A stretch of DNA of 64,000 bases from Paractinoplanes bogorensis (GTDB lineage Bacteria > Actinomycetota > Actinomycetes > Mycobacteriales > Micromonosporaceae), in contig NZ_JAHKKG010000002.1 of the NCBI RefSeq assembly GCF_018829635.1, forward strand, positions 744,001 through 808,000, in the 5' to 3' direction. Below the pieces are notes generated by a model. The model searched no databases, was not told the origin of the DNA, and saw nothing but the letters and a program-made list of their open reading frames with translations. Both the position numbers and the translations under genes were made by a program. This document shows, piece after piece, positions 17,939 to 26,368 of the stretch; position 1 is the stretch's first letter, and the number at the start of each line of letters is the position of its first letter.

Positions 17939-18763
17939 TCAGGCCCGCAATTCGGCGACCGCGCACTTCACGCTGCCGCCGCCACGCTTGAGCTCGGACA
18001 GGTCGACGTGGACGGGCAGGTAGCCGGCCGCGCGCACCTTGTCGCCCATCGCCGTGGCCTCGGTGTTGAGGATCACGTGCCGGCCGTCGCTGACCAGGTT
18101 GAGCCCGAACGCCTCGGCGTCGGCCCGGTCAGCGATCACCGCGTCGGGGAAGAGCTGGGCCAGCACCCGCTGCGAGGCGGCCGAGAACGCGCCCGGATAG
18201 TAGGTGACGTTCCGGTCGTCGAGCGCGGCCAGGGCGGTGTCGAGGTGGTAGAAGGCCGGATCGACCAGACGCAGCGAGACGACCGGGCGACCGAGCACCT
18301 CCTGGGCCTCGGCGTGGGCGGCCGGATCGGTGCGGAAACCATAACCGGCGAGGACCATTCCCCCGTACGCCGCAGGAAGGTACGCGAAATCCCCTTCGCC
18401 CTCGTTGACGTGCTGCGGACCGGCGAACCGCCACCCCTGGCCGGCATAGAACTCGCGGTGCGCGTCGGCCTCGGCCCCACGCTCGGGATAGCGGAACCGG
18501 GCGCCGTAGACCATGCCGTCGATCGAGAACGCGCCGTTGGCGGCGTACACCATGTCGGGCAGCCCGGGCACGGCGTCCAGCACGTGCACCCGATGCCCGA
18601 GGTCGCCCAGGGTGTCGCGGAGGATCTCCCACTGCTTCAGGGCCAGCACGGCGTCGACCGGGACGGTGGTGTCCATCCACGGGTTGATCGCGTATTCGAC
18701 CGTGAAGTGCTTCGGCGGACACATGAGATATGTCCGGTTTCGCGGCAGGCGCTCAGTCGTCAC
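17939..18763 (-). CDS. ddaH: dimethylargininase (DDAH family)
   Basis: Amidinotransferase-fold hydrolase that turns N-omega-methylated arginines into citrulline; some actinobacterial members may act on arginine-like substrates. The 274 residues show MCPPKHFTVEYAINPWMD at the start, MVYAANGAFSIDG, EGEGDFAYL, FYHLDTALAAL (catalytic His) and SVKCAVAEL (nucleophile Cys at the end). GTG 18763 is set by TACGCT six bases upstream. Divergent from an Lrp regulator 66 bases away. Confidence 0.9.
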   Translation of the reverse strand: MTTERLPRNRTYLMCPPKHFTVEYAINPWMDTTVPVDAVLALKQWEILRDTLGDLGHRVHVLDAVPGLPDMVYAANGAFSIDGMVYGARFRYPERGAEADAHREFYAGQGWRFAGPQHVNEGEGDFAYLPAAYGGMVLAGYGFRTDPAAHAEAQEVLGRPVVSLRLVDPAFYHLDTALAALDDRNVTYYPGAFSAASQRVLAQLFPDAVIADRADAEAFGLNLVSDGRHVILNTEATAMGDKVRAAGYLPVHVDLSELKRGGGSVKCAVAELRA

Positions 18764-18769
18764 GCCCAC

Positions 18770-18775
18770 AGCGTA
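18770..18775 (-). promoter_or_regulatory. -10 element, leaderless start of ddaH
   Basis: TACGCT (minus strand) six bases before GTG 18763, in the short shared ddaH/Lrp space. Confidence 0.6.
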
Positions 18776-18829
18776 GGTAGGCTGAGGTGGACGAAACAGC
18801 CAGAAATCTTGTCCGTTGGGGGCGAAACG

Positions 18830-19288
18830 TTGCAACTGGACGCCGTGGATCAGCGAATCGTTGCGTTGCTCGTGGCCGACGCTCGATCGTCGTACGCCGA
18901 CATCGGCGCGAAGGTCTCGCTGTCCGCCCCCGCGGTCAAACGACGCGTCGACCGGCTCCGATCAAGTGGGGTGATCAAGGGCTTCACCACGGTGGTCGAC
19001 CCGGCCGCGGTGGGGTGGACGACCGAGGCGTTCGTCGAGCTGTTCTGCACCGGGCGCACGACTCCGGCCCAGATCACGGTGGCCGCCCGGCGCCATCCCG
19101 AGGTGGTGGGGGCATACACGGTGTCAGGCCAGGCCGATGCTCTCGTGCATCTGCGGGCGGCCGACATCGGGCACCTCGAGCAGGTCCTCGAGCGGCTGCG
19201 GGCCGAACCGTTCGTCACGTCGACGCGCAGCATGATCGTGCTGTCCCGGTTGGTCGAGACGCCTACCCCGGTGCCCGCCCTGGAGTGA
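18830..19288 (+). CDS. Lrp/AsnC family transcriptional regulator
   Basis: A 152-residue feast/famine regulator: N-terminal winged HTH (LDAVDQRIVALLVADARSSY, then LSAPAVKRRVDRLRSSGVI) and a C-terminal RAM ligand domain (VVGAYTVSGQADALVHL). TTG 18830 is chosen since homologues begin at this LQLDAVDQ; a GTG at 18842 is an alternative. It is divergent from ddaH across 66 bases, the usual arrangement for a regulator controlling its neighbour in response to an amino acid. Confidence 0.9.
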   Translation: MQLDAVDQRIVALLVADARSSYADIGAKVSLSAPAVKRRVDRLRSSGVIKGFTTVVDPAAVGWTTEAFVELFCTGRTTPAQITVAARRHPEVVGAYTVSGQADALVHLRAADIGHLEQVLERLRAEPFVTSTRSMIVLSRLVETPTPVPALE

Positions 19289-19293
19289 CGCCC

Positions 19294-19320
19294 CTTCTCC
19301 GGCTTCTCCGGCTTCTCCGG
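19294..19320. repeat. 9-bp tandem repeat x3 after the Lrp stop
   Basis: Three perfect copies of CTTCTCCGG starting six bases after the Lrp stop codon. Confidence 0.9.
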
Positions 19321-19358
19321 GCGGGAACCGGCTCGGCTACCGGCCCGTCCAACCGGAC

Positions 19359-21170
19359 ATGTCGCGTCGATCCTGGCTCTGGTCCGCGCTCGCGGTTCTG
19401 CCGCTGGCCGGTTGCACGGCGTCCGCCGTCGAGACGCCCGCCCCCTCCCAGCCTCCTTTGAAGCTGGTCGCGTTCGACTCGTGCGGCCAGCTCGAGAAGG
19501 AGTTGCGGGCGGCCACCGAGTTGAGCAGCACGACCGCGCCCGGCGACACCCGCCTGGCCGTCCCGGACAGCGCCCGCGCGGCCGAGGCATCGGGTCCCAA
19601 GTCCTATTCGGGCACCAATGTGCACGAGGCGGGGGTCGACGAGCCCGACATCGTCAAGACCGACGGCCGCCGCATCGTCACGGTCTCCGGCGGGGTGCTG
19701 CGGGTCGTCGACGCGGCCGCCCGCACGCAGACGGGCCAGCTCGACCTCGGCCTCGAGGCCTTCGGCGAGCCGACGTTGCTGCTGGCCGGCGACCGCGCGC
19801 TGGTGCTGGCCGACGGGGGCGGATTCCGCTCGCTGCGCGACGACACCCGCATCATGAGGCCCGGTAACGGCCGTTCCGAGGTGCTGCTGGTCGACCTGGC
19901 GAGTGGCACGCCCCGCCTGATCAGCCGCTACCGGGGCGACGGCCGCATCGTCGACGCCCGGCAGACCGGCAGCGTGGCCCGGGTCGTGATCAGCAGCGGG
20001 CCGAAGATCGCGTTCCCGTGGCGTGGCGAGCCCGAGCCCGAGAACGTCATGCAGGACGACAAGAACACGATCGCGAATACGCCGGTGGATGCCTGGCTGC
20101 CCGACTGGGAGATCACCACCGGCGGCACCACCACGAAGGGGCAGCTCGACTGCTCGGCGGTGAGCCGGCCGGATTCGTTCTCGGGCCAGACGATGCTGCG
20201 GGTGCTGTCGTTCGACCTGAACGCGCCCGCGCTCGGGGCCGGCGATCCGGTGGCGGTGATGGCCGACGGCGACGCGGTCTATGGCACCGGCGACAGGCTC
20301 TACATCGCGAACAACCAGAGCTGGCGCTTCAACACCTCGGGCACCGGCAAGATCGCCGCGCCGGACGGCACCGACATCTACCGGTTCAGCCTGCCGCCGG
20401 TCGGTAAGCCGGCCTATGTCGCGTCCGGTGAGGTGCCGGGACACCTGCTCAACCAGTACTCGATGTCCTTCTGGGAGGGGCACCTGCGGGTGGCCACGAC
20501 CAGCTGGACGGACGACGCCTCGGCGGTGCGGGTGCTGGCCGAGCGGGACGGGAAGCTGGTCGAGGTCGGCGCGGCCGAAGGACTGGGCCAGGGCGAAAAG
20601 ATTTATTCCGTACGGTTCATCGGGTCCCGTGGCTACGTGGTGACCTTCCGGCAGACCGATCCGCTCTACAGCCTCGACCTGTCCGACCCGGCGAAACCCC
20701 GCGTCACCGGCGAACTGAAGATCACCGGGTATTCGGCGCATCTGCAGCCGGTCGGCGAGAACCGGCTGATCGGGATCGGTCAGGAGGCCGACCGCAAGGG
20801 TGTGCCGACCGGCCTGCAGATCTCGCTGTTCGACGTCAGCGATCCGGCCGCACCGAAACGGCTTGACCAGCACGTCGTCGCGGGTGGCCAGTCCGAGGCC
20901 GAAAACGACCCGCACGCCGTCCTCTGGTGGCCCGCGACCAACCTGCTCGTGCTGCCGGTGGCCGACGCGAAGTCGGCCGGCGCGCTGGCTGTGCACATCA
21001 CCGGTGATCGCCTGCAGGGTCCGGCCCGGTTTTCCGCCACCTCGCGCGACGACGGCTCGATGCGCCGGGCGCTGGTGATCGGGGGCGACCTCTGGACCTT
21101 CACCGGCACCGGACTGATCGCCTCGAACGAATCCACTCTCGACCGCATCGCCGCGGTCGACCTGAGATAG
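19359..21170 (+). CDS. secreted beta-propeller lipoprotein (Beta_propel family)
   Basis: A 603-residue outer-surface protein: signal peptide with lipobox LPLAGC (Cys at about 20), then the family signature YSGTNVHEAGVDEPDIVKTDG followed by repeated blade sequences such as GGVLRVVDAA, GDRLYIANN, IYSVRFIGSRGYVVTFRQTDPLYSLDLSDPAKPRVTGELKI. These are blades of a large beta-propeller (PF09826 type). Function in actinobacteria unknown; an anchored scaffold or binding role is likely. Followed by a terminator hairpin. Confidence 0.88.
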   Translation: MSRRSWLWSALAVLPLAGCTASAVETPAPSQPPLKLVAFDSCGQLEKELRAATELSSTTAPGDTRLAVPDSARAAEASGPKSYSGTNVHEAGVDEPDIVKTDGRRIVTVSGGVLRVVDAAARTQTGQLDLGLEAFGEPTLLLAGDRALVLADGGGFRSLRDDTRIMRPGNGRSEVLLVDLASGTPRLISRYRGDGRIVDARQTGSVARVVISSGPKIAFPWRGEPEPENVMQDDKNTIANTPVDAWLPDWEITTGGTTTKGQLDCSAVSRPDSFSGQTMLRVLSFDLNAPALGAGDPVAVMADGDAVYGTGDRLYIANNQSWRFNTSGTGKIAAPDGTDIYRFSLPPVGKPAYVASGEVPGHLLNQYSMSFWEGHLRVATTSWTDDASAVRVLAERDGKLVEVGAAEGLGQGEKIYSVRFIGSRGYVVTFRQTDPLYSLDLSDPAKPRVTGELKITGYSAHLQPVGENRLIGIGQEADRKGVPTGLQISLFDVSDPAAPKRLDQHVVAGGQSEAENDPHAVLWWPATNLLVLPVADAKSAGALAVHITGDRLQGPARFSATSRDDGSMRRALVIGGDLWTFTGTGLIASNESTLDRIAAVDLR

Positions 21171-21242
21171 GTCCCTCTGACCAGGGCTTGTTCCGACGGT
21201 CCGCCTCAGCCCCGCGTGGCCGCCGGAACGGGCTCTGCCTGA

Positions 21243-21282
21243 GCCGCCCGTCCCGTCCGCCCCGGCGGGGTGGGCGGCTTTC
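21243..21282. terminator. hairpin between beta-propeller and YbjN-like genes
   Basis: Arms GCCGCCC and GGGCGGC around an inner CCCC/GGGG stem, with TTT on the plus side. Placed to serve both convergent genes. Confidence 0.6.
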
Positions 21283-21299
21283 GGCTGTCCGTTACCCGG

Positions 21300-22388
21300 C
21301 TACAGATACATGCCGGTGCGGTGGTCGTCGGCCGGTTCCTTGGCCGGGGCCGGCTTGTCGCCCTCGCCGAAGAACCGCTTGCCGCCGAACTCGCCGTGCA
21401 ACCGGTCGTCGAGCTCGTCGGCCAGACCGGTCATGACCTGCACGGCCAGCATCAGGTGGGTGGCCTGGAAGTTGCGCCCGAAGACCGGGATGGACGCCCA
21501 CACCGTGTCCTGCGCGCAGTAGAGGCGCCCGATCGGCATCCGGTTGGTCAGCTCGGAGAGCTTCACATAGAGCTGCTCGGTCGGCTCGACCTCGGTCAGG
21601 ATCGGCGAGAACACGTCGACCAGCGGCGGGTTGTCACGCACCCGGACAAACACCATGGCCGACCCGGCCCGGATGCCGATGTCGCCGTCCGCGTCCACCT
21701 GAAGCTGGTCGGTCGTCGTCTTGCTCATGGTGGCGACCACCGTGCGGACCCGGTCGTCGAGCGGGACGACCTCGTCGGCCGCGTCGGCCAGCGCCGCCGC
21801 CAACGAGCCGTCCTCGTCGAGGTCGTCGAGACTCAGGTCACCGTCGATGCTCGGCTCGTGCCGGGCGGTGGCCAGCGGCACGGTGTCGATCGGCTCGTCG
21901 TTCTCGTCGTGCACCAGATAGACGAGGAAGGCCGGGTGCGGCGCGCCGTAGACGTCGCGCAGGGTGCGCGCGACCACGGTGGCCAGCCGGTTCGAGTTGT
22001 CTTGAGTGGAGCTCAGCCCGAACGAGTCACCCGAGCCCGGCAGCACGCCCGGCGGCGACCAGCCCAGCGCGACCAGGTCGGCGATCGAGGCACGGTCCAT
22101 CCGATAGCCCTCGGGCAGGCCCGCGTTGCCGATCGCCAGCGCCTCGACGACGCCGCCCTCGAGCACCCGGATGCTGACCGAATAGACGGCCATGCCGGTG
22201 CCCGACGCCGTCGGGTCGAGCGTCAGGTCGACGTGCGCCCCCGGCTCGAGGCCCGGTAGCACGCCGGCCAGGGCCCGCGCGAACTCCCGCCACGCCTCGC
22301 CGACCTTGGCGCGCAGATCGGCCGTGGTCGGCTCGTCGAGCAGCACACTGTCGTTGGACTCGCCGCTCTCGGCGCTGGATGCCGTCAT
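21300..22388 (-). CDS. YbjN-like/TY-chaperone-fold protein with a proteasome-docking-like tail
   Basis: A 362-residue cytoplasmic protein of alpha/beta character. The C-terminal half (MVFVRVRDNPPLVDVFSPIL, LYVKLSELTNRMPIGRLYCA, VWASIPVFGRNFQATHLMLAVQVMTGLADELDDRL) resembles YbjN/type III chaperone-like domains; an N-terminal copy may precede it. The last residues are RTGMYL and the stop. Bpa, 4 kb away, ends RTGQYL, where GQYL docks to the 20S proteasome. ATG 22388 follows GGAGGTGA closely. Family assignment tentative; the tail is read directly. Confidence 0.65.
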   Translation of the reverse strand: MTASSAESGESNDSVLLDEPTTADLRAKVGEAWREFARALAGVLPGLEPGAHVDLTLDPTASGTGMAVYSVSIRVLEGGVVEALAIGNAGLPEGYRMDRASIADLVALGWSPPGVLPGSGDSFGLSSTQDNSNRLATVVARTLRDVYGAPHPAFLVYLVHDENDEPIDTVPLATARHEPSIDGDLSLDDLDEDGSLAAALADAADEVVPLDDRVRTVVATMSKTTTDQLQVDADGDIGIRAGSAMVFVRVRDNPPLVDVFSPILTEVEPTEQLYVKLSELTNRMPIGRLYCAQDTVWASIPVFGRNFQATHLMLAVQVMTGLADELDDRLHGEFGGKRFFGEGDKPAPAKEPADDHRTGMYL

Positions 22389-22747
22389 GATCGTCACCTC
22401 CGCTCCCGCCACCCTATCGAGCGGCGTCCGCCGGTTCGCGCCCTCTCTCAGGTGCTGGGCGATTCTCCTCGCCCTCTCCTGGCGGACTGCTCACTTCCGG
22501 CTCACCCATGCAGCTACTTCGGCTCACCGATGCGACCTACCTTTGGCTCACCGACACGACTCACTTCGGCTCACTGACACGACTTACTTTTGGCTCACCG
22601 ATGCGACGCCGTCTCGTCCTCGCCGACCGCCTCGCCGCTGGTCAGTCGCCTCGCGGGGCGCCCGGTCGGTCTCGTCGCGGGCGCTCAGTCGGGTTTCGGC
22701 CCGAGGTCGACGGGTCGCGCGTCGGCTTCCTCGGGCACTCCCCGCGA
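22389..22747. other. intergenic repeat-bearing region upstream of YbjN-like gene
   Basis: Space between the YbjN-like gene and the DUF6457-side minisatellite, without a supported gene. It holds a five-unit degenerate array (22494-22610) and a degenerate early copy of the 23-bp unit near 22680. Open frames across it are by-products of the repeats. Confidence 0.6.
22494..22610. repeat. minisatellite, five degenerate units of 23-25 bp
   Basis: Units share TTYGGCTCACYGAYRCGAC followed by a variable YYACY. They sit about 100 bases upstream of the YbjN-like start. No spacer between units. Confidence 0.75.
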
Positions 22748-22979
22748 GCGCTCACTCGGTTTCCCCACGGGCGCTCACTCGGTTTCCGCGCGAGCGCTCA
22801 GTCGATTTCCCCGCGAGCGCTCAGTCGATTTCCCCGCGAGCGCTCACTCGGTCTCCCCACGGGCGCTCACTCGGTTTCCGCGCGAGCGCTCAGTCGGGTC
22901 TCCTCGCGAGCGCTCAGTCGGGTCTCCTCGCGGGCGCTCAGTCGGTTTCCTCGCGGGCGCTCAGTCGGTTTCCTCGCCG
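22748..22979. repeat. minisatellite of ten 23-24 bp units overlapping the DUF6457 3' end
   Basis: Ten contiguous units starting GCGCTCA at 22748, 22771, 22794, 22817, 22840, 22863, 22886, 22910, 22934 and 22957. Units 1-2 are near-copies of 5-6, showing a block duplication. Read on the minus strand each unit carries GAGG..ACC(C)GACTGA, equivalent to the last codons (Glu-Glu-Thr-Asp) and stop of DUF6457, which the final unit actually encodes. Confidence 0.9.
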
Positions 22980-23260
22980 GTCGCCTCGGACGGCCAGTCG
23001 AGAGCCATGTCGGTGAGCTTGTCGGCCAGCACAGCCGGATCGGCGCCCCGACCAGCAGCGAGTCCCAACAGGTATGCCGTCACGGGCGCCCCCGGCCGCA
23101 CCACTCCGTGGGCCACATCGCGGGCCAGGTCGAGCACCGTCTTGACCGGGACGTCGGCCGGGTCGATACCCGCTTCCCCAGCGGCGGCGATCACCCAGGC
23201 GTCCAGCTCGTTCATCGTGGTTCCCGTTCCCGTCGGCTCATCCTGCGAATTTCCCGCCAT
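22961..23260 (-). CDS. DUF6457 protein, molybdenum-cofactor associated
   Basis: A 99-residue helical protein matching DUF6457, small proteins that accompany mobA in actinobacteria: LDAWVIAAAGEAGIDPADVPVKTVLDLARDVAHGV and APVTAYLLGLAAGRGADP. Start uncertain: ATG 23260 has a GAGGCGGAA stretch upstream, while ATG 23215 gives the usual family start NELDAW. Its last codons and stop lie in the minisatellite at 22748-22979. It is separated from mobA by some 450 bases of further repeats, unlike the tight spacing expected. Confidence 0.8.
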   Translation of the reverse strand: MAGNSQDEPTGTGTTMNELDAWVIAAAGEAGIDPADVPVKTVLDLARDVAHGVVRPGAPVTAYLLGLAAGRGADPAVLADKLTDMALDWPSEATGEETD

Positions 23261-23296
23261 CTTTCCGCCTCGGGCCCAAGTTGATCATCGTGTTTC

Positions 23297-23459
23297 CGGC
23301 CACTCGCGTCCCACCCGCCACTCGCATCCCGCCCGGCCGCGCTCGCGTTGGACCCGGCCGCTCGCGTTGCACCCGGCTGCTCGCGTTGTACCCGGCCGCC
23401 ACTCGCATCCCGCCCGGCCACCGCTCGCGTTGTGCCCAGCTGCTCCCGTTGCACCCGGC
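23297..23459. repeat. degenerate 18-21 bp minisatellite
   Basis: About eight irregular units around CTCGCGTTGNACCCGGCYG. Confidence 0.7.
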
Positions 23460-23464
23460 CGCTG

Positions 23465-23526
23465 TTCATGACGTGCCCGGCTGCAGCTCGTGACGTGCCC
23501 GGCTGCAGCTCGTGACGTGCCCGGCT
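23465..23526. repeat. 22-bp tandem repeat, almost three units
   Basis: Near-identical units built on TCGTGACGTGCCCGGCT plus GCAGC, ending at 23526. Confidence 0.85.
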
Positions 23527-23555
23527 CCTCGCCTCGTCGCCAACTGTCGGTCGCG

Positions 23556-23707
23556 GCCGCCCACAGACGTCGCGGGGCGCCCACAGACGTCACAGGCCCT
23601 CACGGACGTCGCGGGACGCCCACGGACGCCACAGGCCCTCACGGACGTCGCGGGACGCCCACGGACGTCACAGGCCCTCACAGACGCCGCGGGACCTCAC
23701 GGACGGG
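23556..23707. repeat. minisatellite with 39-bp higher-order period abutting the mobA stop
   Basis: Alternating 19-20 bp units (CCCACGGACGTCACAGG then CCTCACGGACGTCGCGGG) giving a 39-bp period, running to the base before the mobA stop codon. The mobA stop region (CCCGCTGACCCGTCCGTGAG on the minus strand) resembles the unit CCCGCGACGTCCGTGAG. Confidence 0.85.
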
Positions 23708-24307
23708 TCAGCGGGCCCATTCCTCGGCGGTGCGCAGATCGTCGTCGGTGTCGCAGTCGAACCAGGGCGGCGGGCCCGGGCGGCGCCACGAGACCTCGGC
23801 CACCCGCAGATGCTCCATCAGCTCGCGGACGGAAGCGCCGTTCAGTCCACCGCGCTCCTCGGCCAGCCGGCCGACCGCCTCGCGCAGGGCGTTCGTCCGC
23901 CACACGCCGCACAGCATCTGACGGCGGCCCTCGGCGTCGCGATAGACCGCGCCCTGCATCGGGGCCGACTCGGCGGTGAGGCGCAGCACGTCGATCGCCT
24001 CGCCGGTGAGCAGCGGCAGGTCGGCCGCGAGCAGGGCCGTGTAGGTAACGCTTTCCGGCACCAGCGCAAGACCGGCCGCGGTCGCCGCCACCGGGCCTCC
24101 GCCGGGCGGATCTTCCCTGGTGGAATGCACCGGGACGGGCAGATCGGGCGGCACCGGCCCGACCACGACCCGGGGGTCGGCATCGTGCACCGCGGCGAGC
24201 ACACGGGTCAGCATGGATTGGCCGGCCACGGGCAGGGTCGGCTTGTCCGCGCCACCCATCCGCCGCGCAGCTCCGCCGGCCAGCACCACCGCCGCAAATC
24301 CCCCCAC
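23708..24307 (-). CDS. mobA: molybdenum cofactor guanylyltransferase
   Basis: Transfers GMP from GTP to Mo-molybdopterin, making the guanine dinucleotide cofactor. The 199 residues show the nucleotidyltransferase P-loop VLAGGAARRMGGADKP, EDPPGGGPVAA, LLAADLPLL (metal Asp) and the C-terminal FDCDTDDDLRTAEEWA. GTG 24307 is taken as start because TACGGT lies six bases upstream and it falls right before the first strand. Its 3' side is a minisatellite. Confidence 0.9.
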   Translation of the reverse strand: MGGFAAVVLAGGAARRMGGADKPTLPVAGQSMLTRVLAAVHDADPRVVVGPVPPDLPVPVHSTREDPPGGGPVAATAAGLALVPESVTYTALLAADLPLLTGEAIDVLRLTAESAPMQGAVYRDAEGRRQMLCGVWRTNALREAVGRLAEERGGLNGASVRELMEHLRVAEVSWRRPGPPPWFDCDTDDDLRTAEEWAR

Positions 24308-24313
24308 GTACGT

Positions 24314-24319
24314 ACCGTA
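24314..24319 (-). promoter_or_regulatory. -10 element, leaderless start of mobA
   Basis: TACGGT (minus strand) six bases before GTG 24307. Confidence 0.55.
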
Positions 24320-24477
24320 TCCCGACCGCGTGTCGAGCGTGACCGCGCGCTCAGTAACCGGTCGTGGATCACTCCCCCGTCCCGCCCGCCTCATCGATCA
24401 CTACCGTTGCGCCGCGACGCCGGCCCGGCCGCCCCTCCCGTGGCTGAGCTGGTCGAGCCATCGGGTCGAAAGCGGCC

Positions 24478-24483
24478 TACGCT
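24478..24483 (+). promoter_or_regulatory. -10 element, leaderless start of fdhD
   Basis: TACGCT six bases before ATG 24490. Confidence 0.6.
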
Positions 24484-24489
24484 CGACCC

Positions 24490-25317
24490 ATGGCGAGGAC
24501 GATGACCAGGCGGCCGGTCGTAAAGATCAATCTCGACGTGCCCGGTGACCCCCGCCGACGCCCCGACGATCTCGCCGCCGAGGAGCCCCTGGAAATCCGG
24601 GTCCGCAAGACGCCCCTCGCGGTGACCATGCGCACCCCGGGGCAAGACATCGACCTCGCCATGGGCTTCCTCCTGACCGAGGGCGTGATCGGCCACGCCG
24701 AAGACGTGGTCACCGCCCAGCTCTGCGCGGGCACGGACACGCCGAACACCTACAACGTCGTCGACGTGGTGCTCGGGGCGGACGTGCCGCCGCCGGTCAC
24801 CGACCCGAGCCGCAACTTCTATACGACCAGCTCGTGCGGTGTGTGCGGCAAGGCCAGCATCGACGCGGTCCGCACCCGGTCGCAGTTCGACGTGTCGGAC
24901 GACCCGATGCGGATCCCGGCGAGCGTGCTGGCCGAGCTGCCCGATCGCCTGCGGGAGGCCCAGCGGACCTTCGACCGGACGGGCGGCCTGCACGCGGCCG
25001 GACTGTTCACCGCCGACGGCGAGCTGCTGGTGCTGCGGGAGGACGTGGGCCGGCACAACGCCGTCGACAAGGTGATCGGCCGGGCGCTGCGCGAGGGCCG
25101 GCTGCCGCTGACCGGTCACGTGCTGCTCGTCTCGGGGCGGGCCAGCTTCGAGCTCACCCAGAAGGCCTGGATGGCGGGCCTTCCCATGCTCGCCGCGGTG
25201 TCAGCTCCGAGCACCCTGGCCGCCGAACTCGCCGACGAAGCGGGCCTGACCCTGGTCGGCTTTCTCCGCGGCCGCAGCATGAACGTCTACACCGCGGCGG
25301 AGCGGGTCACCGTCTAG
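24490..25317 (+). CDS. fdhD: formate dehydrogenase accessory sulfurtransferase
   Basis: Hands sulfur to the molybdenum cofactor before its insertion into formate dehydrogenase. The 275 residues show EEPLEIRV near the start, [13 protein letters not shown], the redox loop SSCGVCGK (Cys116 and Cys119), [26 protein letters not shown] and [16 protein letters not shown]. Divergent from mobA with about 180 bases between. The end overlaps the convergent DUF4192 gene by 11 bases. No formate dehydrogenase subunit is in the window. Confidence 0.95.
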   Translation: MARTMTRRPVVKINLDVPGDPRRRPDDLAAEEPLEIRVRKTPLAVTMRTPGQDIDLAMGFLLTEGVIGHAEDVVTAQLCAGTDTPNTYNVVDVVLGADVPPPVTDPSRNFYTTSSCGVCGKASIDAVRTRSQFDVSDDPMRIPASVLAELPDRLREAQRTFDRTGGLHAAGLFTADGELLVLREDVGRHNAVDKVIGRALREGRLPLTGHVLLVSGRASFELTQKAWMAGLPMLAAVSAPSTLAAELADEAGLTLVGFLRGRSMNVYTAAERVTV

Positions 25318-26284
25318 ACGACCGGGCCCGTGGTGGCTTCAAATTCGCGACGGCGTCGTGGCTGATACCGGCGGCGAGCAGGCGATCGAACGTACGGGAA
25401 AGCCTGTGATCGGGGTCTTGCACCAGCGCCCGGTCGATCGCCACCCGGGCGAGCGCACCCATCCCCGCCCGCCACGCCACATAGGCCAGCAGGCAGGCCG
25501 GGCCGGGCACCCAGAAAGGATCGACCCGGCGGGTCACATCGGTCCACAGCGCGATGCGCCACGGCTCGTCCCGCGAGTTGTCCAGCGTGTGGCCCGTCAC
25601 GGCCGGGTGGGCCAGCGCGACGCCCAGCTCGGCGATCTCCTCGGGCGTCAGCGCGCGGCCGGCGGCGTAACGTCGCTCGGCCCGGCGCACCAGGCGGCGG
25701 CCGGCCTTCTCGAGCGCCGGTCCCGACCAGCCAGCGGCCATGAAACGCGTGCAGACGTCGACGGTCAGATCGGCCATCCGCTCGCGTTCCTCACCCTCGG
25801 CCGGGGCGACCTGCGCGATCAGGGCGGCCCGGTTGGGCAACGCGACCTGCCCCTGAAAGATCGCCGAGGCGGCGACCGCCGAGTCGGGCCCGGGGACGGG
25901 CTTGCCCTCGGGCGGGCAGCAGGTCGGGCTGGTGCATCCGAGTCCCCACCAGCGCCCGTCGGTGATCCTCAGCTGGTCGCGCACCGGGACGCCGTGGCGG
26001 ACGAGCTCGTCTCCGAGTACCTCGAGGGTCCGGATCACCGCCTCGGGCCGGCCGTAGCCGAGCACCGCCGCCTCCTGCAGCCGTTGCGCGGCGACCAGCC
26101 TCGCGATCGAGGTGACGCCGGCATGGTCGGGCGCCAGCAGATCGTGGCGGGCGGCGAAGGTCACCCGCGACCCGACCGTGCCGATCACGACGATGCTGTC
26201 GTCGGGGTGGAAGCTCAGCAGATAGGGCGTGACGGCGATGAAATCCGCGGACGAGCGAACGGTGAGGGTGCATTCGGGATCCAT
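25307..26284 (-). CDS. DUF4192 domain-containing protein
   Basis: A 325-residue actinobacterial DUF4192 protein: [28 protein letters not shown] at the start, then the typical [25 protein letters not shown] cysteine loop and C-terminal [24 protein letters not shown] (TPR-like helices). Function unknown. It reads out to overlap the end of fdhD by 11 bases. Confidence 0.92.
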   Translation of the reverse strand: MDPECTLTVRSSADFIAVTPYLLSFHPDDSIVVIGTVGSRVTFAARHDLLAPDHAGVTSIARLVAAQRLQEAAVLGYGRPEAVIRTLEVLGDELVRHGVPVRDQLRITDGRWWGLGCTSPTCCPPEGKPVPGPDSAVAASAIFQGQVALPNRAALIAQVAPAEGEERERMADLTVDVCTRFMAAGWSGPALEKAGRRLVRRAERRYAAGRALTPEEIAELGVALAHPAVTGHTLDNSRDEPWRIALWTDVTRRVDPFWVPGPACLLAYVAWRAGMGALARVAIDRALVQDPDHRLSRTFDRLLAAGISHDAVANLKPPRARSSRR

Positions 26285-26325
26285 GCCGGGGAGCGTGGCC
26301 CGTCCCGCCGATCACCGCGGGGGCC

Positions 26326-26352
26326 TGTGGACGACACGCGGAGTTATCCACC
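26326..26352. promoter_or_regulatory. two near-consensus DnaA-box-like sites
   Basis: TGTGGACGA (26326-26334) and TTATCCACC (26344-26352), each one base off a DnaA box, in opposite orientation between the DUF4192 and GNAT genes. Confidence 0.35.
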
Positions 26353-26368
26353 GGCTAAGGAGTCGCGA

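Larger units (their letters stand above)
23261..23707. other. intergenic minisatellite cluster between mobA and DUF6457
   Basis: About 450 bases composed almost wholly of three tandem arrays with no gene supported. Open frames here are short, run on both strands and encode repeats only. Confidence 0.7.

Noticed and set aside
22743..22979. CRISPR-like array
   Set aside because: Units of 23-24 bp are contiguous with no unique spacers and no cas genes; units match the 3' end of the adjacent gene.
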